From the NCBI RefSeq assembly GCF_015351475.1, contig NZ_JADKPR010000009.1:62001-126000 (forward strand): DNA of 64,000 bases, written 5' to 3'. The translations under genes were made by a program, and so were the position numbers. A model generated the notes under the pieces. That model was not told the DNA's origin. It made no database searches and saw nothing but the letters and a program-made list of their open reading frames with translations. This DNA comes from Flavobacterium sp. HJJ. GTDB taxonomy: Bacteria; Bacteroidota; Bacteroidia; Flavobacteriales; Flavobacteriaceae. Below, in pieces: positions 46,369 through 55,663 of the stretch (its first letter is position 1; each line of letters begins with the position of its first letter).

Positions 46369-46455
46369 GACTTTAGGTCTCTGAGATGCTAAGTTTCTAA
46401 GTTTTTCCATAACTTAGGGACTTAGCATCTGAGTATCTTAGCAACTCAAAAAGCA
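46369..46455. repeat. Palindromic 'ACTTAG' repeat between panB and the pseudouridine synthase gene
   Basis: The stretch holds GAGATGCTAAGTTTCTAAG and, inverted, CTTAGGGACTTAGCATCT, then TATCTTAG. The GATGCTAAGT/ACTTAGCATC arms pair across about 30 nt. Related words (AACTTAGTAACTTAGAATC) occur upstream of 17097. It looks like dispersed intergenic repeat DNA. Confidence 0.5.
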
Positions 46456-47145
46456 ATGAAAGTAATTTCAAATAAACATAATCTTCAAATCCTTCACGAA
46501 GACAATCACCTGATTGTTGTAAATAAACGTGTGGGCGACATTGTCCAAGGGGACAAAACGGGTGACAAGCCATTGAGCGAGGTTGTAAAAGAATACATAA
46601 AAGACAAATACAATAAGCCTGGCGAAGTATTCCTTGGAGTTGTTCATCGACTGGACCGGCCTACAACCGGAATTGTAGTTTTTGCCCGAACCAGCAAGGC
46701 TTTGACACGAATGAACGAATTGTTCAGCAGCAGGGAAACTCAAAAAACCTATTGGGCAGTAGTCAAAAACAGACCTTCAAAAAGCGAAGATACGCTGATT
46801 CATTACATCAAAAGGAACGAGAAAAATAATACTTCAAAAGCCCATACAAAAGAAGTTCCAGATAGTAAAAAAGCTAGTCTGGAATATAAAATCATCAAGG
46901 AACTGGATAATTATTTTGGACTTGAAATCCAGTTACACACGGGCAGACATCATCAGATACGGGCACAGCTGTCAGCTATTGGCTCACCAATAAAAGGAGA
47001 TCTAAAATACGGTTTTGACCGAAGCAATCCTGACGGAGGCATCCATTTGCATGCCAGAAAGCTGGTCTTTGTTCATCCTGTTTCGAAAGAAGAGATTATT
47101 ATAACTGCTCCAACTCCAGATGAAGTAATCTGGAAAGCTATTTAA
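46456..47145 (+). CDS. RluA family pseudouridine synthase
   Basis: A 229-residue RNA-modifying enzyme comprising only the catalytic domain, without the S4 domain of RluC/RluD. It begins LQILHEDNHLIVVNKRVGDIVQGD. The catalytic Asp is in VVHRLDRPTTGIVVFARTS. GRHHQIRAQLSAIGSPIKGDLKYG and GIHLHARKLVFVHPVSKE follow, as in the family. The RNA target (rRNA or tRNA) cannot be inferred. The panB-rluA-like neighbourhood is common in Bacteroidota, as far as I recall, and probably reflects co-transcription. Confidence 0.9.
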   Translation: MKVISNKHNLQILHEDNHLIVVNKRVGDIVQGDKTGDKPLSEVVKEYIKDKYNKPGEVFLGVVHRLDRPTTGIVVFARTSKALTRMNELFSSRETQKTYWAVVKNRPSKSEDTLIHYIKRNEKNNTSKAHTKEVPDSKKASLEYKIIKELDNYFGLEIQLHTGRHHQIRAQLSAIGSPIKGDLKYGFDRSNPDGGIHLHARKLVFVHPVSKEEIIITAPTPDEVIWKAI

Positions 47146-47222
47146 ATTTCGTATAAAAAGTATTTTATATTGAATTTTAAATTTAACTTGCACTTAGATA
47201 ATGACTTAAATCTTTTTTTACT

Positions 47223-48554
47223 ATGAGTTACAAATTAAATATTAGTACCAGAAAAGAAGCTTTAATAAAATTAATGGATGAAATTATCAAGAATGAAAAT
47301 GAAATCATCCAGGCATTACTTGAGGATTTCAAAAAACCTCCATTTGAATCAATTGCTACAGAAATCAGTTATATTATTTGGGAATTAAAGGATACAATAA
47401 AGAATATTGAAAAATGGGCCAAAATTAAAAACGTAATCCCCTCTATATTTAATTTTCCTTCGACAGATTACATTGTAAAAGAACCTTATGGGAAAGTTTT
47501 AATTATAGCACCTTGGAATTATCCTTTTCAATTAGCGGTAGGTCCTTTAATAGCGGCTGTTGCGGCAGGAAATCAAGTAGTATTAAAACCTTCTGAATTA
47601 ACGCCAAAGACATCGGCTATAGTTCTAAAAATTATAGAGAAAGTATTCCATCATCAGCATGTAAAAGTAATTGAAGGCGGTATTGAAACTGCTAAAAAAT
47701 TATTGGCACAGCGCTGGGATTATATTTTTTTTACTGGAAGTGCTGCTGTTGGAAAAATTGTTGCAAAAGCCGCTGCAGAACATCTTACTCCGGTCACCCT
47801 TGAATTAGGCGGTAAAAACCCCTGCATCATTGATGAAACTGCAAATCTCAAACTTGCAGCTAAAAGAATTGTCTGGGGGAAATTTCTGAATGCCGGACAA
47901 ACCTGTATTGCACCAGACTATATTTTGATTCAAGAAGAAATGAAAAGTCATTTTGTAAATTTCCTAAAAAATGAAATTACAAATGCTTATGGAGAAAACC
48001 CAAAAAACTCTCCCGATTTTGCCCGAATCGTAAACGAAAAAAACTGGCATCGTTTAGTCAGTATGATCGAGCCGGAGAAAGTAATTTTCAGAGGTGAAAC
48101 TGATATTGAAGACTGCTATATTGCACCAACCTTAATTGAAGAAAATGATCTTGAAAGCACTCTGATGCAGGAAGAGATTTTTGGCCCTTTACTTCCTATA
48201 ATTACTTATAAAGATGAAAAAGAAATTGATAAAATAATTTCACGATATGAAAAGCCGTTAGCTTTATATGTATTTACTGATGACAGAAAATTTGCAAAAA
48301 AAACAATTTTGAATCATTCTTTTGGCGGAGGCTGTATTAATGATACTATAATTCATTTTGCAAACAAAAGACTTCCTTTTGGCGGAGTAGGCCACAGCGG
48401 AATTGGTGCTTATCATGGTCAATTGAGTTTTGACACTTTTTCCCATCATAAAGGAATTGTAAAAAAAGCAAATTGGCTGGATTTAAACCTAAGATATGCT
48501 CCTTATACAGACAGCAAAATTAGTACTTTAAAAAAATTATTGAACTGGCTATAA
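47223..48554 (+). CDS. Class 3-type aldehyde dehydrogenase
   Basis: A 443-residue NAD(P)-dependent dehydrogenase without a transit or signal sequence. The family's short form is recognisable by APWNYPFQLAVGPLIAAVAAGNQVVLKPSELTP, the nucleotide-binding FTGSAAVGKIV, the general-base Glu in TLELGGKNPCIID and the catalytic Cys in FLNAGQTCIAPDY. FGGGCINDTIIHFANKRLPFGGVGHSG closes the fold, typical of fatty and aromatic aldehyde dehydrogenases (ALDH3/AlkH-like). It is monocistronic, with 77 bp to the preceding gene. Confidence 0.92.
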   Translation: MSYKLNISTRKEALIKLMDEIIKNENEIIQALLEDFKKPPFESIATEISYIIWELKDTIKNIEKWAKIKNVIPSIFNFPSTDYIVKEPYGKVLIIAPWNYPFQLAVGPLIAAVAAGNQVVLKPSELTPKTSAIVLKIIEKVFHHQHVKVIEGGIETAKKLLAQRWDYIFFTGSAAVGKIVAKAAAEHLTPVTLELGGKNPCIIDETANLKLAAKRIVWGKFLNAGQTCIAPDYILIQEEMKSHFVNFLKNEITNAYGENPKNSPDFARIVNEKNWHRLVSMIEPEKVIFRGETDIEDCYIAPTLIEENDLESTLMQEEIFGPLLPIITYKDEKEIDKIISRYEKPLALYVFTDDRKFAKKTILNHSFGGGCINDTIIHFANKRLPFGGVGHSGIGAYHGQLSFDTFSHHKGIVKKANWLDLNLRYAPYTDSKISTLKKLLNWL

Positions 48555-48617
48555 ACACTCAGAAAAAGATATAAAAGTGTCAAAAAAACTTCTTCATTTA
48601 AATAAAAAAAAATACAG

Positions 48618-48716
48618 TAAATTTGTACACTAATACATACCTTTATAATAATTGAATTGTGATTTAGAATATAATATCATTGATCTCGAGGCTTCATTTA
48701 AAAAGTCTTTTTAAAT
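48618..48716 (+). promoter_or_regulatory. -7 box and 10-bp palindrome upstream of the membrane protein gene
   Basis: TAAATTTG (48618-48625) fits TAnnTTTG. Downstream in the presumed leader, ATTTAAAAAG (48696-48705) and CTTTTTAAAT (48707-48716) form a perfect inverted repeat around one base, 28 bp before the ATG. Confidence 0.4.
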
Positions 48717-48744
48717 ATACGAATAACTAATCTAACAATATATA

Positions 48745-49515
48745 ATGAACCAAACTTTAGAAAAATTACAGGAAATTGAAAAAAACGGATACCAGATTGA
48801 TTTTGGAGATGTATTCAATCATGCCTTTGAAAATTACAAGAAAATTGCTTTATATGCTGGATCAGTTATAGTTATCTTCAGCATATTATTCATTGCTTTC
48901 AGCGCTTTTTCATTAATCTCAATTGTTGGTGTAACCGAAATGACAAAGCAACTTTCTTCGGGACAGCTTAAAATTGAAAAACTTATTGAGTCTAATATAG
49001 ATACCGTGGGAATTATTTCCATAATTATTTCCTGTTTGCTCAGTCCTTTTCAGGCGGCTTTCTTAAAAATGGCAGATCATGGAGACAGAGATGAAAATTT
49101 CCCGATTTCTTCTTTATTTTCACTCTATAAATTACCTTATTTAAAAGAAATTATCATTTCGACTCTTATTATTACTACAATTGCATTTGCTCAGGCTACT
49201 TTATTCAGATATATAAAATTTGAGTTTCTGGGCATCATAACTAACTATTTCATATCGTTTATAACACTTCTTACCATTCCTCTGATTATATTTGGTAACT
49301 TACAGGCAATGGATGCAATAAAATACAGTATTCAAATTGTTTTCAAACAGCCAATTGTTTTATTAGGGTTAATAGTTGTAGCAATTATTGGTTCATTAAT
49401 AGGTCTTATGGCTTGCTGTGTCGGTATGTTTTTTACAATACCTTTTATTTATTCTATGAATTATGCCATTTACAGTGCAGTTATAGGAATAAACAGTATT
49501 GCCGAAAATGAATAA
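48745..49515 (+). CDS. Multi-pass membrane protein of unknown function
   Basis: A 256-residue protein with a short cytosolic start (MNQTLEKLQEIEKNGYQIDFGDVFNHAFENYK) and about six hydrophobic segments. These include a Gly-rich one (VVAIIGSLIGLMACCVGMFFTIPFIYSMNYAIYSAVIG) of the type seen in DUF4013-like or 'glycerophosphoryl diester' membrane domains. Flavobacterial homologues are often mislabelled as beta-carotene monooxygenases; nothing here supports that. It lies 68-140 bp before the large sensor kinase, which could be co-transcribed. Confidence 0.7.
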   Translation: MNQTLEKLQEIEKNGYQIDFGDVFNHAFENYKKIALYAGSVIVIFSILFIAFSAFSLISIVGVTEMTKQLSSGQLKIEKLIESNIDTVGIISIIISCLLSPFQAAFLKMADHGDRDENFPISSLFSLYKLPYLKEIIISTLIITTIAFAQATLFRYIKFEFLGIITNYFISFITLLTIPLIIFGNLQAMDAIKYSIQIVFKQPIVLLGLIVVAIIGSLIGLMACCVGMFFTIPFIYSMNYAIYSAVIGINSIAENE

Positions 49516-49583
49516 CTTTTTAACTATTAAAATTAAATTGCAGACGATTAAAACATTTTATTAAATAGTCACCCCCGAAAACT

Positions 49584-52500
49584 ATGCTATTATGTTGTGA
49601 AATTTTACTGTTTTTCAACTTCAACTTTTCTTTATCAAGTTCAGTTTATACGCCCATGGCATTAAATCTGGTACAAAATTTATTAATAGACATTACGAAT
49701 CGGAATACCATTTTACTGGCACTGTTTTTTGTCATTTTACTTGCAATTATTTATTCCAACCACAAAATAAACAGTATTCTAAAAAACACAAATAATCTTA
49801 CATCAAAAGAGTTAGACAAAAGAGAATATTTACTCTATTTATTATTTCTCGGACTATCTCTTCCATTAATAGAAATATTGTTTGAGTTATTTAAGGTTAG
49901 GCCCAAAAGCTTATTAAATTACTACTTTTCTGTTGGAGTTATTTTTTTATTGTTCTTTATATTGAGTGAAAAATCAAAATATTTATACAATAGAGTTCAA
50001 ACAATATTTACGGTCTTATTTTATATACATTTCATAACTACGGCATACAATATCGTTTTTTTACCAACAGATAATATACCAACTTACACTTTCATTTTAG
50101 CATTTTTCTTTTCCTATCTTATTATAAAGCCTATAAAAAAATATTGGATTTTCTGTGGATTCGTCTGCGCTTTTTTAATTACAATATTTACCTTTAATAT
50201 AGTTCCTACCTCCAAAGCTGTTATACTTATCAATTATTCTATAATGATATTTATAATAAATCATATTAAGCATATCGCTATTTATAAAATTCAGGAAAAG
50301 GTCAATTTTACAAATGAAATTGTAAACAAAGGGAACTCACTGACCATTGCCACAAACAAAATGGGAGAAGTAACCTTCTGCAGTGATACTATAACGGCTA
50401 TTTTAGGATACACTCCAGAAGAAGTGATGGGGTATGGTTTTTGGAAACTAACAGAAGACCCTGAATTTATCGGCTTCGACTACCATAAAACCTTTGTAGA
50501 CAATCGTTTATATATAAGGAAGTTAAAATGTAAAAACGGTGAATACAAATTCATTCAGTGGATTGATAAAAAGTTCAATGAAAACTCCATCATTGGAATT
50601 GGCCAAGATGTTACCAATGAAATAAAAATCAGAAAACAATATGAAATTTTAATTCAAACCGCTGTTGATATTATTTTTGAAGCAGATGCTAGAGGCCGAT
50701 TTACTTTTGTCAATGATTATGCAATAAAAACTTTAGGATATTCAAAAGATGAATTTCTCAACAAAGATTTCTCTTCATTAATAAGAAAAGATTACATAAC
50801 CAATACCATGAGTTTTTACCAAAACATTCTTGATATTGAAGAAAATTTTACAACACTCGAATTCCCTATTATCAAAAAAGACGGCAGTGAGTTATGGATT
50901 TCCCAAAATGTTTTTGTCAGAAGAAACAGTAGTGGAGAAATTGATGGATATTCTGGAATTGCAAGAGATATAACACTATTAAAAAACATCGAAGATGAAA
51001 AATCTAAGAGACAGTATAAAATAGGAAAATACAGCAAAACCTTAAAAGATATAGCGGTTTCAAACCATTCCAGTAATGAAAATTTTGATCAGACGATTAC
51101 TAGAATCCTGCATATTACCTCTGCTGCATTAGGAGTAAACCGAGTAGGCTATTGGATATATGACACGGATAAGATAATCTGCAGTAAACTCTATGAATCC
51201 AAAAAAAATATTCTGGAAAATGACATTCGCTTTTTCAGAAATGAAAATCTGGAGTATTTTAAAAAAATTGAAAGTAAACTTCAAGTAGTACAGTCGGATA
51301 TTAGATCTTATACTGATAATAACAAAATAAAAGACAATTATGTTTACAGCAATAACATATACTCAACACTGGACACTCCTATTTTTATTGACGGAGAGTT
51401 AAAAAGTATCCTTTCGTACGAATCCACACATAGAATTAAAAATTGGGACAATGAAGATATCAATTTTGTGAAATCTGTTTCCGATTTAATTGTAATTGCT
51501 TTAGCATCACATATACGATTAGAAATAGAACGGAATTTAGCTTACAAAAGCGAATTGCTGTTAGTTATTAATAAAAATACTAATCAGTTTTTATTAGAAA
51601 AAAGTACTGAAAAACTTATTAGAGGAATAATTAATGAATTAGGAAGAGTAACAAAATCAGAACGAATCTCATTTTTTAAAAAAGAAAAAAAAACCAATTT
51701 ATTTGACCAAAAATGTATGTGGACAAATGAACTGCAGAATTTCGACACTGTTTATCCTATCCTGCAAAATCTGGAATTCTCTGAATTTGACAACACTTTA
51801 AAGGATTTCTCTCCAGCAGAATTTTTTGAAATCATTAAAAACAATGTCCAAAATGAAACCGTAAGTGCTGCTTTAAGCCGATTAAATCCAGCAACAATGC
51901 TGTTTTTTCCTATTTTCATAAAAAATGAATTTGATGGCTTTTTTGTTTTTGATAATTCAACAGAAGAACGTATTTGGAGTCAGGATGAAATCTCAATATT
52001 ACAGTTATTAGTAAAAAACATTTCCACATCCATTGAACGAAATATGAATGAATCAATTATTGAGGAAAGTGAAGAACGGTTCCGTTTATTAGCCAATAAT
52101 ATCCCCGGAACTGTGTATTTATCCAATTACGATGAAAAATACACAAAAATTTACCTCAATGACGAAATTGAAAAACTGACCGGATATCCTAAATCTGATT
52201 TTTTAGAGAATAAAATATTTTTCATAGACTTAATTTTTGATGAAGATTTAGAAAATGTTATATTAAAAAACAAAACTGCTCTGGAGGATAAAATACCATT
52301 GCATATTATTTATCGGATTACGCATAAAAATGGTTCAATTGTCTGGGTAGAAGAATTTGGAGATTCGATTTTAAAAAATGGAGAAATTACTTTTATGGAA
52401 GGAATTCTTATCGATATTACCGAAAAAAAGAAAAACGAATCCATCGTTAAAGAAAAAGAACTAGCAGAAGCGGCAAACAAGGCAAAATCAGAGTTTCTTG

Positions 52501-53636
52501 CCAATATGAGTCATGAAATTAGAACGCCTCTAAACGGAATCATAGGCTATACCGATCTGCTGATGAATTCTAAGCTCGAAACGACTCAAAAACAATATAT
52601 GAATACCATTAACCAATCCGCAAATATTTTATTAGAGGTGGTTAATGACATACTTGATTTTTCTAAAATTGAGTCTGGGAAATTAGAGCTTAACGTAGAA
52701 AAATACTGTATAAATGACATTATTCTTCAAATAAAAGAATTGGTTAATTATCAGGCTCATTCCAAAAATTTAGTAATAAATTATATAATTAATGATGACG
52801 TTCCAAAATTCATCTGGGTCGATTATATCCGATTAAAACAAGTACTCATTAATCTATTGACAAATGCAATTAAATTTACTCATGCCGGTAAAATTGATCT
52901 TACCATTTCTACATTAGAAGTCTATAAAAATAAAACTCTTTTAAGATTTTCAGTAAAAGACACAGGTATTGGTATCCGAAAAAGTAATCAAAAAATCATT
53001 TTTCAGGCGTTTTCGCAGGAAGACAGTTCTACAACCAAAAAATTTGGCGGAACAGGACTTGGATTAACAATTTCAAATCAATTACTAAGTTTAATGAACA
53101 GTAAACTGCAGATTGACAGCCTGTATAATGTAGGAAGTACTTTTTTCTTTGACATAAAATTAAAAAGCAGTAATAAATTAAAGCAAAACAAGTTAATCGA
53201 TCCTTTAAAAGTAATTACAGAAAACCGCATACTGCAATTTGAAAATGAAGAACCAAAAATATTAATTGTAGAGGATAATAAAATCAATATGCTTTTGACT
53301 AAAACATTAGTCAGACAGATTATCCCAAAATGCATCATTTATGAATCTAGTAACGGAGAAAAAGCATTAGAAAAAGTCTTGGAAATTATGCCGGACATCA
53401 TTTTCATGGACATTCAGATGCCCTTAATTAATGGTTATGAAGCCACAAAAGCGATTAGAAAAATACAGCAATTACAAAATACTATTATCATTGCCCTCAC
53501 TGCGGGAACTATAATGGGTGAAAAAGAAAAATGCATAGAAGCCGGCATGAATGACTATGTTTCAAAACCTATTGTAAAGAAAACGCTTGAAGATATTTTA
53601 GAAAAATGGCTAAAAACAAAAAATACCATTTTATAA
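49584..53636 (+). CDS. Hybrid sensor histidine kinase/response regulator with membrane, PAS and GAF domains
   Basis: A protein of 1350 residues (1326 if it starts at ATG 49656, MALNLVQNLL, which is equally plausible). Order of parts: N-terminal membrane region with about seven helices (to residue 230); two PAS domains (about 245-360 and 360-480: NKMGEVTFCSDTITAILGY, ADARGRFTFVNDYAIKTLGY); two GAF-like domains (about 490-850); a third PAS (EESEERFRLLANNIPG); and a kinase core. The core has His in FLANMSHEIRTPLNG (residue 977 of the long form), QVLINLLTNAIKFTH, DTGIG and GGTGLGLTIS. A C-terminal receiver domain ends the protein (ILIVEDNKINMLL, phospho-Asp in IIFMDIQMP, Lys in DYVSKP). No HPt domain or output regulator is adjacent, so phosphotransfer partners are unknown. 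The signal is unknown. Confidence 0.92.
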   Translation: MLLCCEILLFFNFNFSLSSSVYTPMALNLVQNLLIDITNRNTILLALFFVILLAIIYSNHKINSILKNTNNLTSKELDKREYLLYLLFLGLSLPLIEILFELFKVRPKSLLNYYFSVGVIFLLFFILSEKSKYLYNRVQTIFTVLFYIHFITTAYNIVFLPTDNIPTYTFILAFFFSYLIIKPIKKYWIFCGFVCAFLITIFTFNIVPTSKAVILINYSIMIFIINHIKHIAIYKIQEKVNFTNEIVNKGNSLTIATNKMGEVTFCSDTITAILGYTPEEVMGYGFWKLTEDPEFIGFDYHKTFVDNRLYIRKLKCKNGEYKFIQWIDKKFNENSIIGIGQDVTNEIKIRKQYEILIQTAVDIIFEADARGRFTFVNDYAIKTLGYSKDEFLNKDFSSLIRKDYITNTMSFYQNILDIEENFTTLEFPIIKKDGSELWISQNVFVRRNSSGEIDGYSGIARDITLLKNIEDEKSKRQYKIGKYSKTLKDIAVSNHSSNENFDQTITRILHITSAALGVNRVGYWIYDTDKIICSKLYESKKNILENDIRFFRNENLEYFKKIESKLQVVQSDIRSYTDNNKIKDNYVYSNNIYSTLDTPIFIDGELKSILSYESTHRIKNWDNEDINFVKSVSDLIVIALASHIRLEIERNLAYKSELLLVINKNTNQFLLEKSTEKLIRGIINELGRVTKSERISFFKKEKKTNLFDQKCMWTNELQNFDTVYPILQNLEFSEFDNTLKDFSPAEFFEIIKNNVQNETVSAALSRLNPATMLFFPIFIKNEFDGFFVFDNSTEERIWSQDEISILQLLVKNISTSIERNMNESIIEESEERFRLLANNIPGTVYLSNYDEKYTKIYLNDEIEKLTGYPKSDFLENKIFFIDLIFDEDLENVILKNKTALEDKIPLHIIYRITHKNGSIVWVEEFGDSILKNGEITFMEGILIDITEKKKNESIVKEKELAEAANKAKSEFLANMSHEIRTPLNGIIGYTDLLMNSKLETTQKQYMNTINQSANILLEVVNDILDFSKIESGKLELNVEKYCINDIILQIKELVNYQAHSKNLVINYIINDDVPKFIWVDYIRLKQVLINLLTNAIKFTHAGKIDLTISTLEVYKNKTLLRFSVKDTGIGIRKSNQKIIFQAFSQEDSSTTKKFGGTGLGLTISNQLLSLMNSKLQIDSLYNVGSTFFFDIKLKSSNKLKQNKLIDPLKVITENRILQFENEEPKILIVEDNKINMLLTKTLVRQIIPKCIIYESSNGEKALEKVLEIMPDIIFMDIQMPLINGYEATKAIRKIQQLQNTIIIALTAGTIMGEKEKCIEAGMNDYVSKPIVKKTLEDILEKWLKTKNTIL

Positions 53637-53698
53637 GCTTTATCTTTATTTTAAAAACATCTTAATTTTTAAAGACTAACCAATAAATTATACTAACA

Positions 53699-54550
53699 AT
53701 GAAATGGATTGGAAGAAGACAAAGCGACAATGTTGAAGACCGCAGAGGAATGTCTGGCGGAGGTAAAACTATTGTAGGCGGAGGAATAATTGGGATTATT
53801 ATTTTACTTATAAATGCTTTTGGCGGAGAAAATGCTCAAATGATTACTCCAATATTAGAACAGTTTAACCAGCTGCAGACAACACAGACTGAAAGCAAGC
53901 CATTGACCGAAGAGGAAAAAAAATTAGGAGAGTTTCCTAAAGTTGTCCTTAAAGATACTGAAGTTGTATGGGCTAAAATATTTGAAGAAAACAATATGGA
54001 ATACATAAAACCAAAAATGGTTTTATTTACAAATTCTGTAGAAACTGCGTGTGGCGGTGCATCGTCAGCCTCTGGTCCATTTTATTGTCCAGAAGATCAA
54101 AAAGTATATATGGATTTGGCTTTTTTTGATGAATTACAAACAAAATTTGGAGCCTCAGGAGGAGATTTTGCAACAGCTTATGTTATTGCACACGAAATAG
54201 GGCATCATATACAAACACTGTTAGGTACATCTGCAAAAATGCGTCAAGCCCAGCAAGGAAAAAATGAGGCTGAAGCAAATAAATTATCTGTAGCCTTAGA
54301 ACTGCAGGCTGATTTTTATGCTGGAGTATGGGCAAAACACAATCAGGAAAATCTTGATATTGGTGACATTGACGAAGCACTGAGTGCAGCACAAGCAGTT
54401 GGAGATGATGCAATACAAAAAAGAATGCAAGGACATATTGTTCCAGAATCTTTTACCCACGGAACCTCTGAGCAGCGCAAATACTGGTTTATGAAAGGGT
54501 ACAATACTGGAGATATCCACCAAGGAAATACTTTTTCGGAATTGAATTAG
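53699..54550 (+). CDS. Neutral zinc metallopeptidase family protein (YpfJ-like)
   Basis: A 283-residue protein with a Gly-rich start (MKWIGRRQSDNVEDRRGMSGGGK), then one membrane helix (IVGGGIIGIIILLINAFGG) and an outward-facing domain. The zinc motif is HEIGHH (H165, E166, H169) in YVIAHEIGHHIQTL, with ELQADFYAGVWA supplying a further Glu ligand. This is the pattern of the putative neutral zinc metallopeptidase family that includes E. coli YpfJ. Substrates are not known. It starts 62 bp after the hybrid kinase and may be a separate unit. Confidence 0.9.
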   Translation: MKWIGRRQSDNVEDRRGMSGGGKTIVGGGIIGIIILLINAFGGENAQMITPILEQFNQLQTTQTESKPLTEEEKKLGEFPKVVLKDTEVVWAKIFEENNMEYIKPKMVLFTNSVETACGGASSASGPFYCPEDQKVYMDLAFFDELQTKFGASGGDFATAYVIAHEIGHHIQTLLGTSAKMRQAQQGKNEAEANKLSVALELQADFYAGVWAKHNQENLDIGDIDEALSAAQAVGDDAIQKRMQGHIVPESFTHGTSEQRKYWFMKGYNTGDIHQGNTFSELN

Positions 54551-54557
54551 TTATTTA

Positions 54558-54625
54558 AACCACTAGGCTCACAAAGAACATAACGCTTTGCGAACTTTTG
54601 GTAATTCTTTGTGAACTTCGTGGTT
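54558..54625. terminator. Long inverted repeat between convergent genes
   Basis: AACCAC (54558-54563) with GTGGTT (54620-54625) and TCACAAAGAA (54569-54578) with TTCTTTGTGA (54605-54614) form a 68-nt hairpin, with TTTGCG words in the loop. It resembles the CACAAAG-type dispersed repeats of flavobacteria and lies between the peptidase and the convergent NAD(P)-binding gene. Confidence 0.6.
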
Positions 54626-54643
54626 AAAACCTAAATATCTTGT

Positions 54644-55288
54644 TTAAACATTTGACAAAAACAGTGATTTTCCAATAAATGTTTTGTCATACAATTGTTC
54701 AATAAGAAAATCTGCCAAATCAGTGGCACTGATTTTATCCCCTAAACAATCTTCTAAACTGACATTGGTATCAAATCGTTCATCTGTCTGCTCAATCAAA
54801 GGAAGCCGAACCAGAGTCCAATCTATTGCGCTTGCCTTCAGCAGTTCATATTCGGCCTGTTTATTTTCTGTTGAAACTGGATAATTTTTCTTCATCCAGT
54901 CAGTTGCAAAGATAACTTTAGGACTCTTTTTATCCGAAGAAGTATCCACATTCAACCCAGTGGTTACAATATAACGGCTTAAACCCAGTGAGATCATTGC
55001 CTGAATAACATTAGAACTGGACTTGCAAAAAAGTATGGGTTCACTTGCAGGAATTCCCAAACCCAAAGTACTGATGACTGCCTGACAATCAGTAAGCAGT
55101 GAATAAACCGAATCATAATCGGCTGCGTTTCCCGCTACGGTTTCTATAAGACTGCTTTTAATTGAAAAATTATCAGGATTTCTTAGAAGAAGTTTAATAT
55201 GAAAACCTTGTCTGATTAATTCTCTTACAAGGTATTTTCCCGACTTTCCGGTACCGCCTATGACGGCAACTTTTATATTTTGTTTCAT
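54644..55288 (-). CDS. NAD(P)-binding (NmrA/atypical SDR) family protein
   Basis: A 214-residue Rossmann-fold protein. The dinucleotide loop is VAVIGGTGKSGKYLVRELIRQG, with AVISTLGLGIPAS (second strand region) and DWTLVRLPLIEQTDE (substrate-side loop). The classical SDR YxxxK catalytic motif is not evident, so it belongs with the atypical SDRs that bind flavin or act as redox sensors. Function undetermined. Monocistronic on the minus strand. Confidence 0.85.
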   Translation of the reverse strand: MKQNIKVAVIGGTGKSGKYLVRELIRQGFHIKLLLRNPDNFSIKSSLIETVAGNAADYDSVYSLLTDCQAVISTLGLGIPASEPILFCKSSSNVIQAMISLGLSRYIVTTGLNVDTSSDKKSPKVIFATDWMKKNYPVSTENKQAEYELLKASAIDWTLVRLPLIEQTDERFDTNVSLEDCLGDKISATDLADFLIEQLYDKTFIGKSLFLSNV

Positions 55289-55663
55289 TTTTTTCTTTAT
55301 AAAATTTTAAACATAAATTTTCTGTTCGTCTTTTCCGAAAGAGAAAATCGATCAGGCAAAAGCTAATATACTTTTGCAGACTTTGCTGTTATTTTATAAA
55401 GAGATTTTAATGCTGTAAAATTATATAATTTCAATGGCAAAATCAATCTAATATCTAAATTTTTCCTACTTACATTTAGTCCAAAAACTGACAAAATGCA
55501 TATTACTAAGCAAAGATTAGATAATCTTAAGAAGAAGAAATTATCATATAACTTAGAATACCATTTTTTACAAATATGTAAAAAATGGTTTAAATATTAA
55601 TAGCTGATTTTATTTATTGTAACCTAATGGACTTGTAATCCATTTCAGTTTGAACATTAAATA
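55289..55663. other. Intergenic region with a perfect hairpin and a 34-codon ORF
   Basis: ACCATTTTTTACA (55560-55572) pairs perfectly with TGTAAAAAATGGT (55577-55589) around AATA. A TACTTTTG (-7-like) lies at 55368-55375 on the plus strand. A small basic ORF (MHITKQRLDNLKKKK..., 55496-55600) overlaps the hairpin. None of these is convincing as a gene by itself. Confidence 0.4.

Noticed and set aside
54558-54625. CACAAAG/CTTTGTG palindrome considered as a third copy of the MITE-like family at 1007 and 58498
   Set aside because: It shares only TTTGCG words in the loop and lacks the CAATnT.ATTAAGTTA ends.
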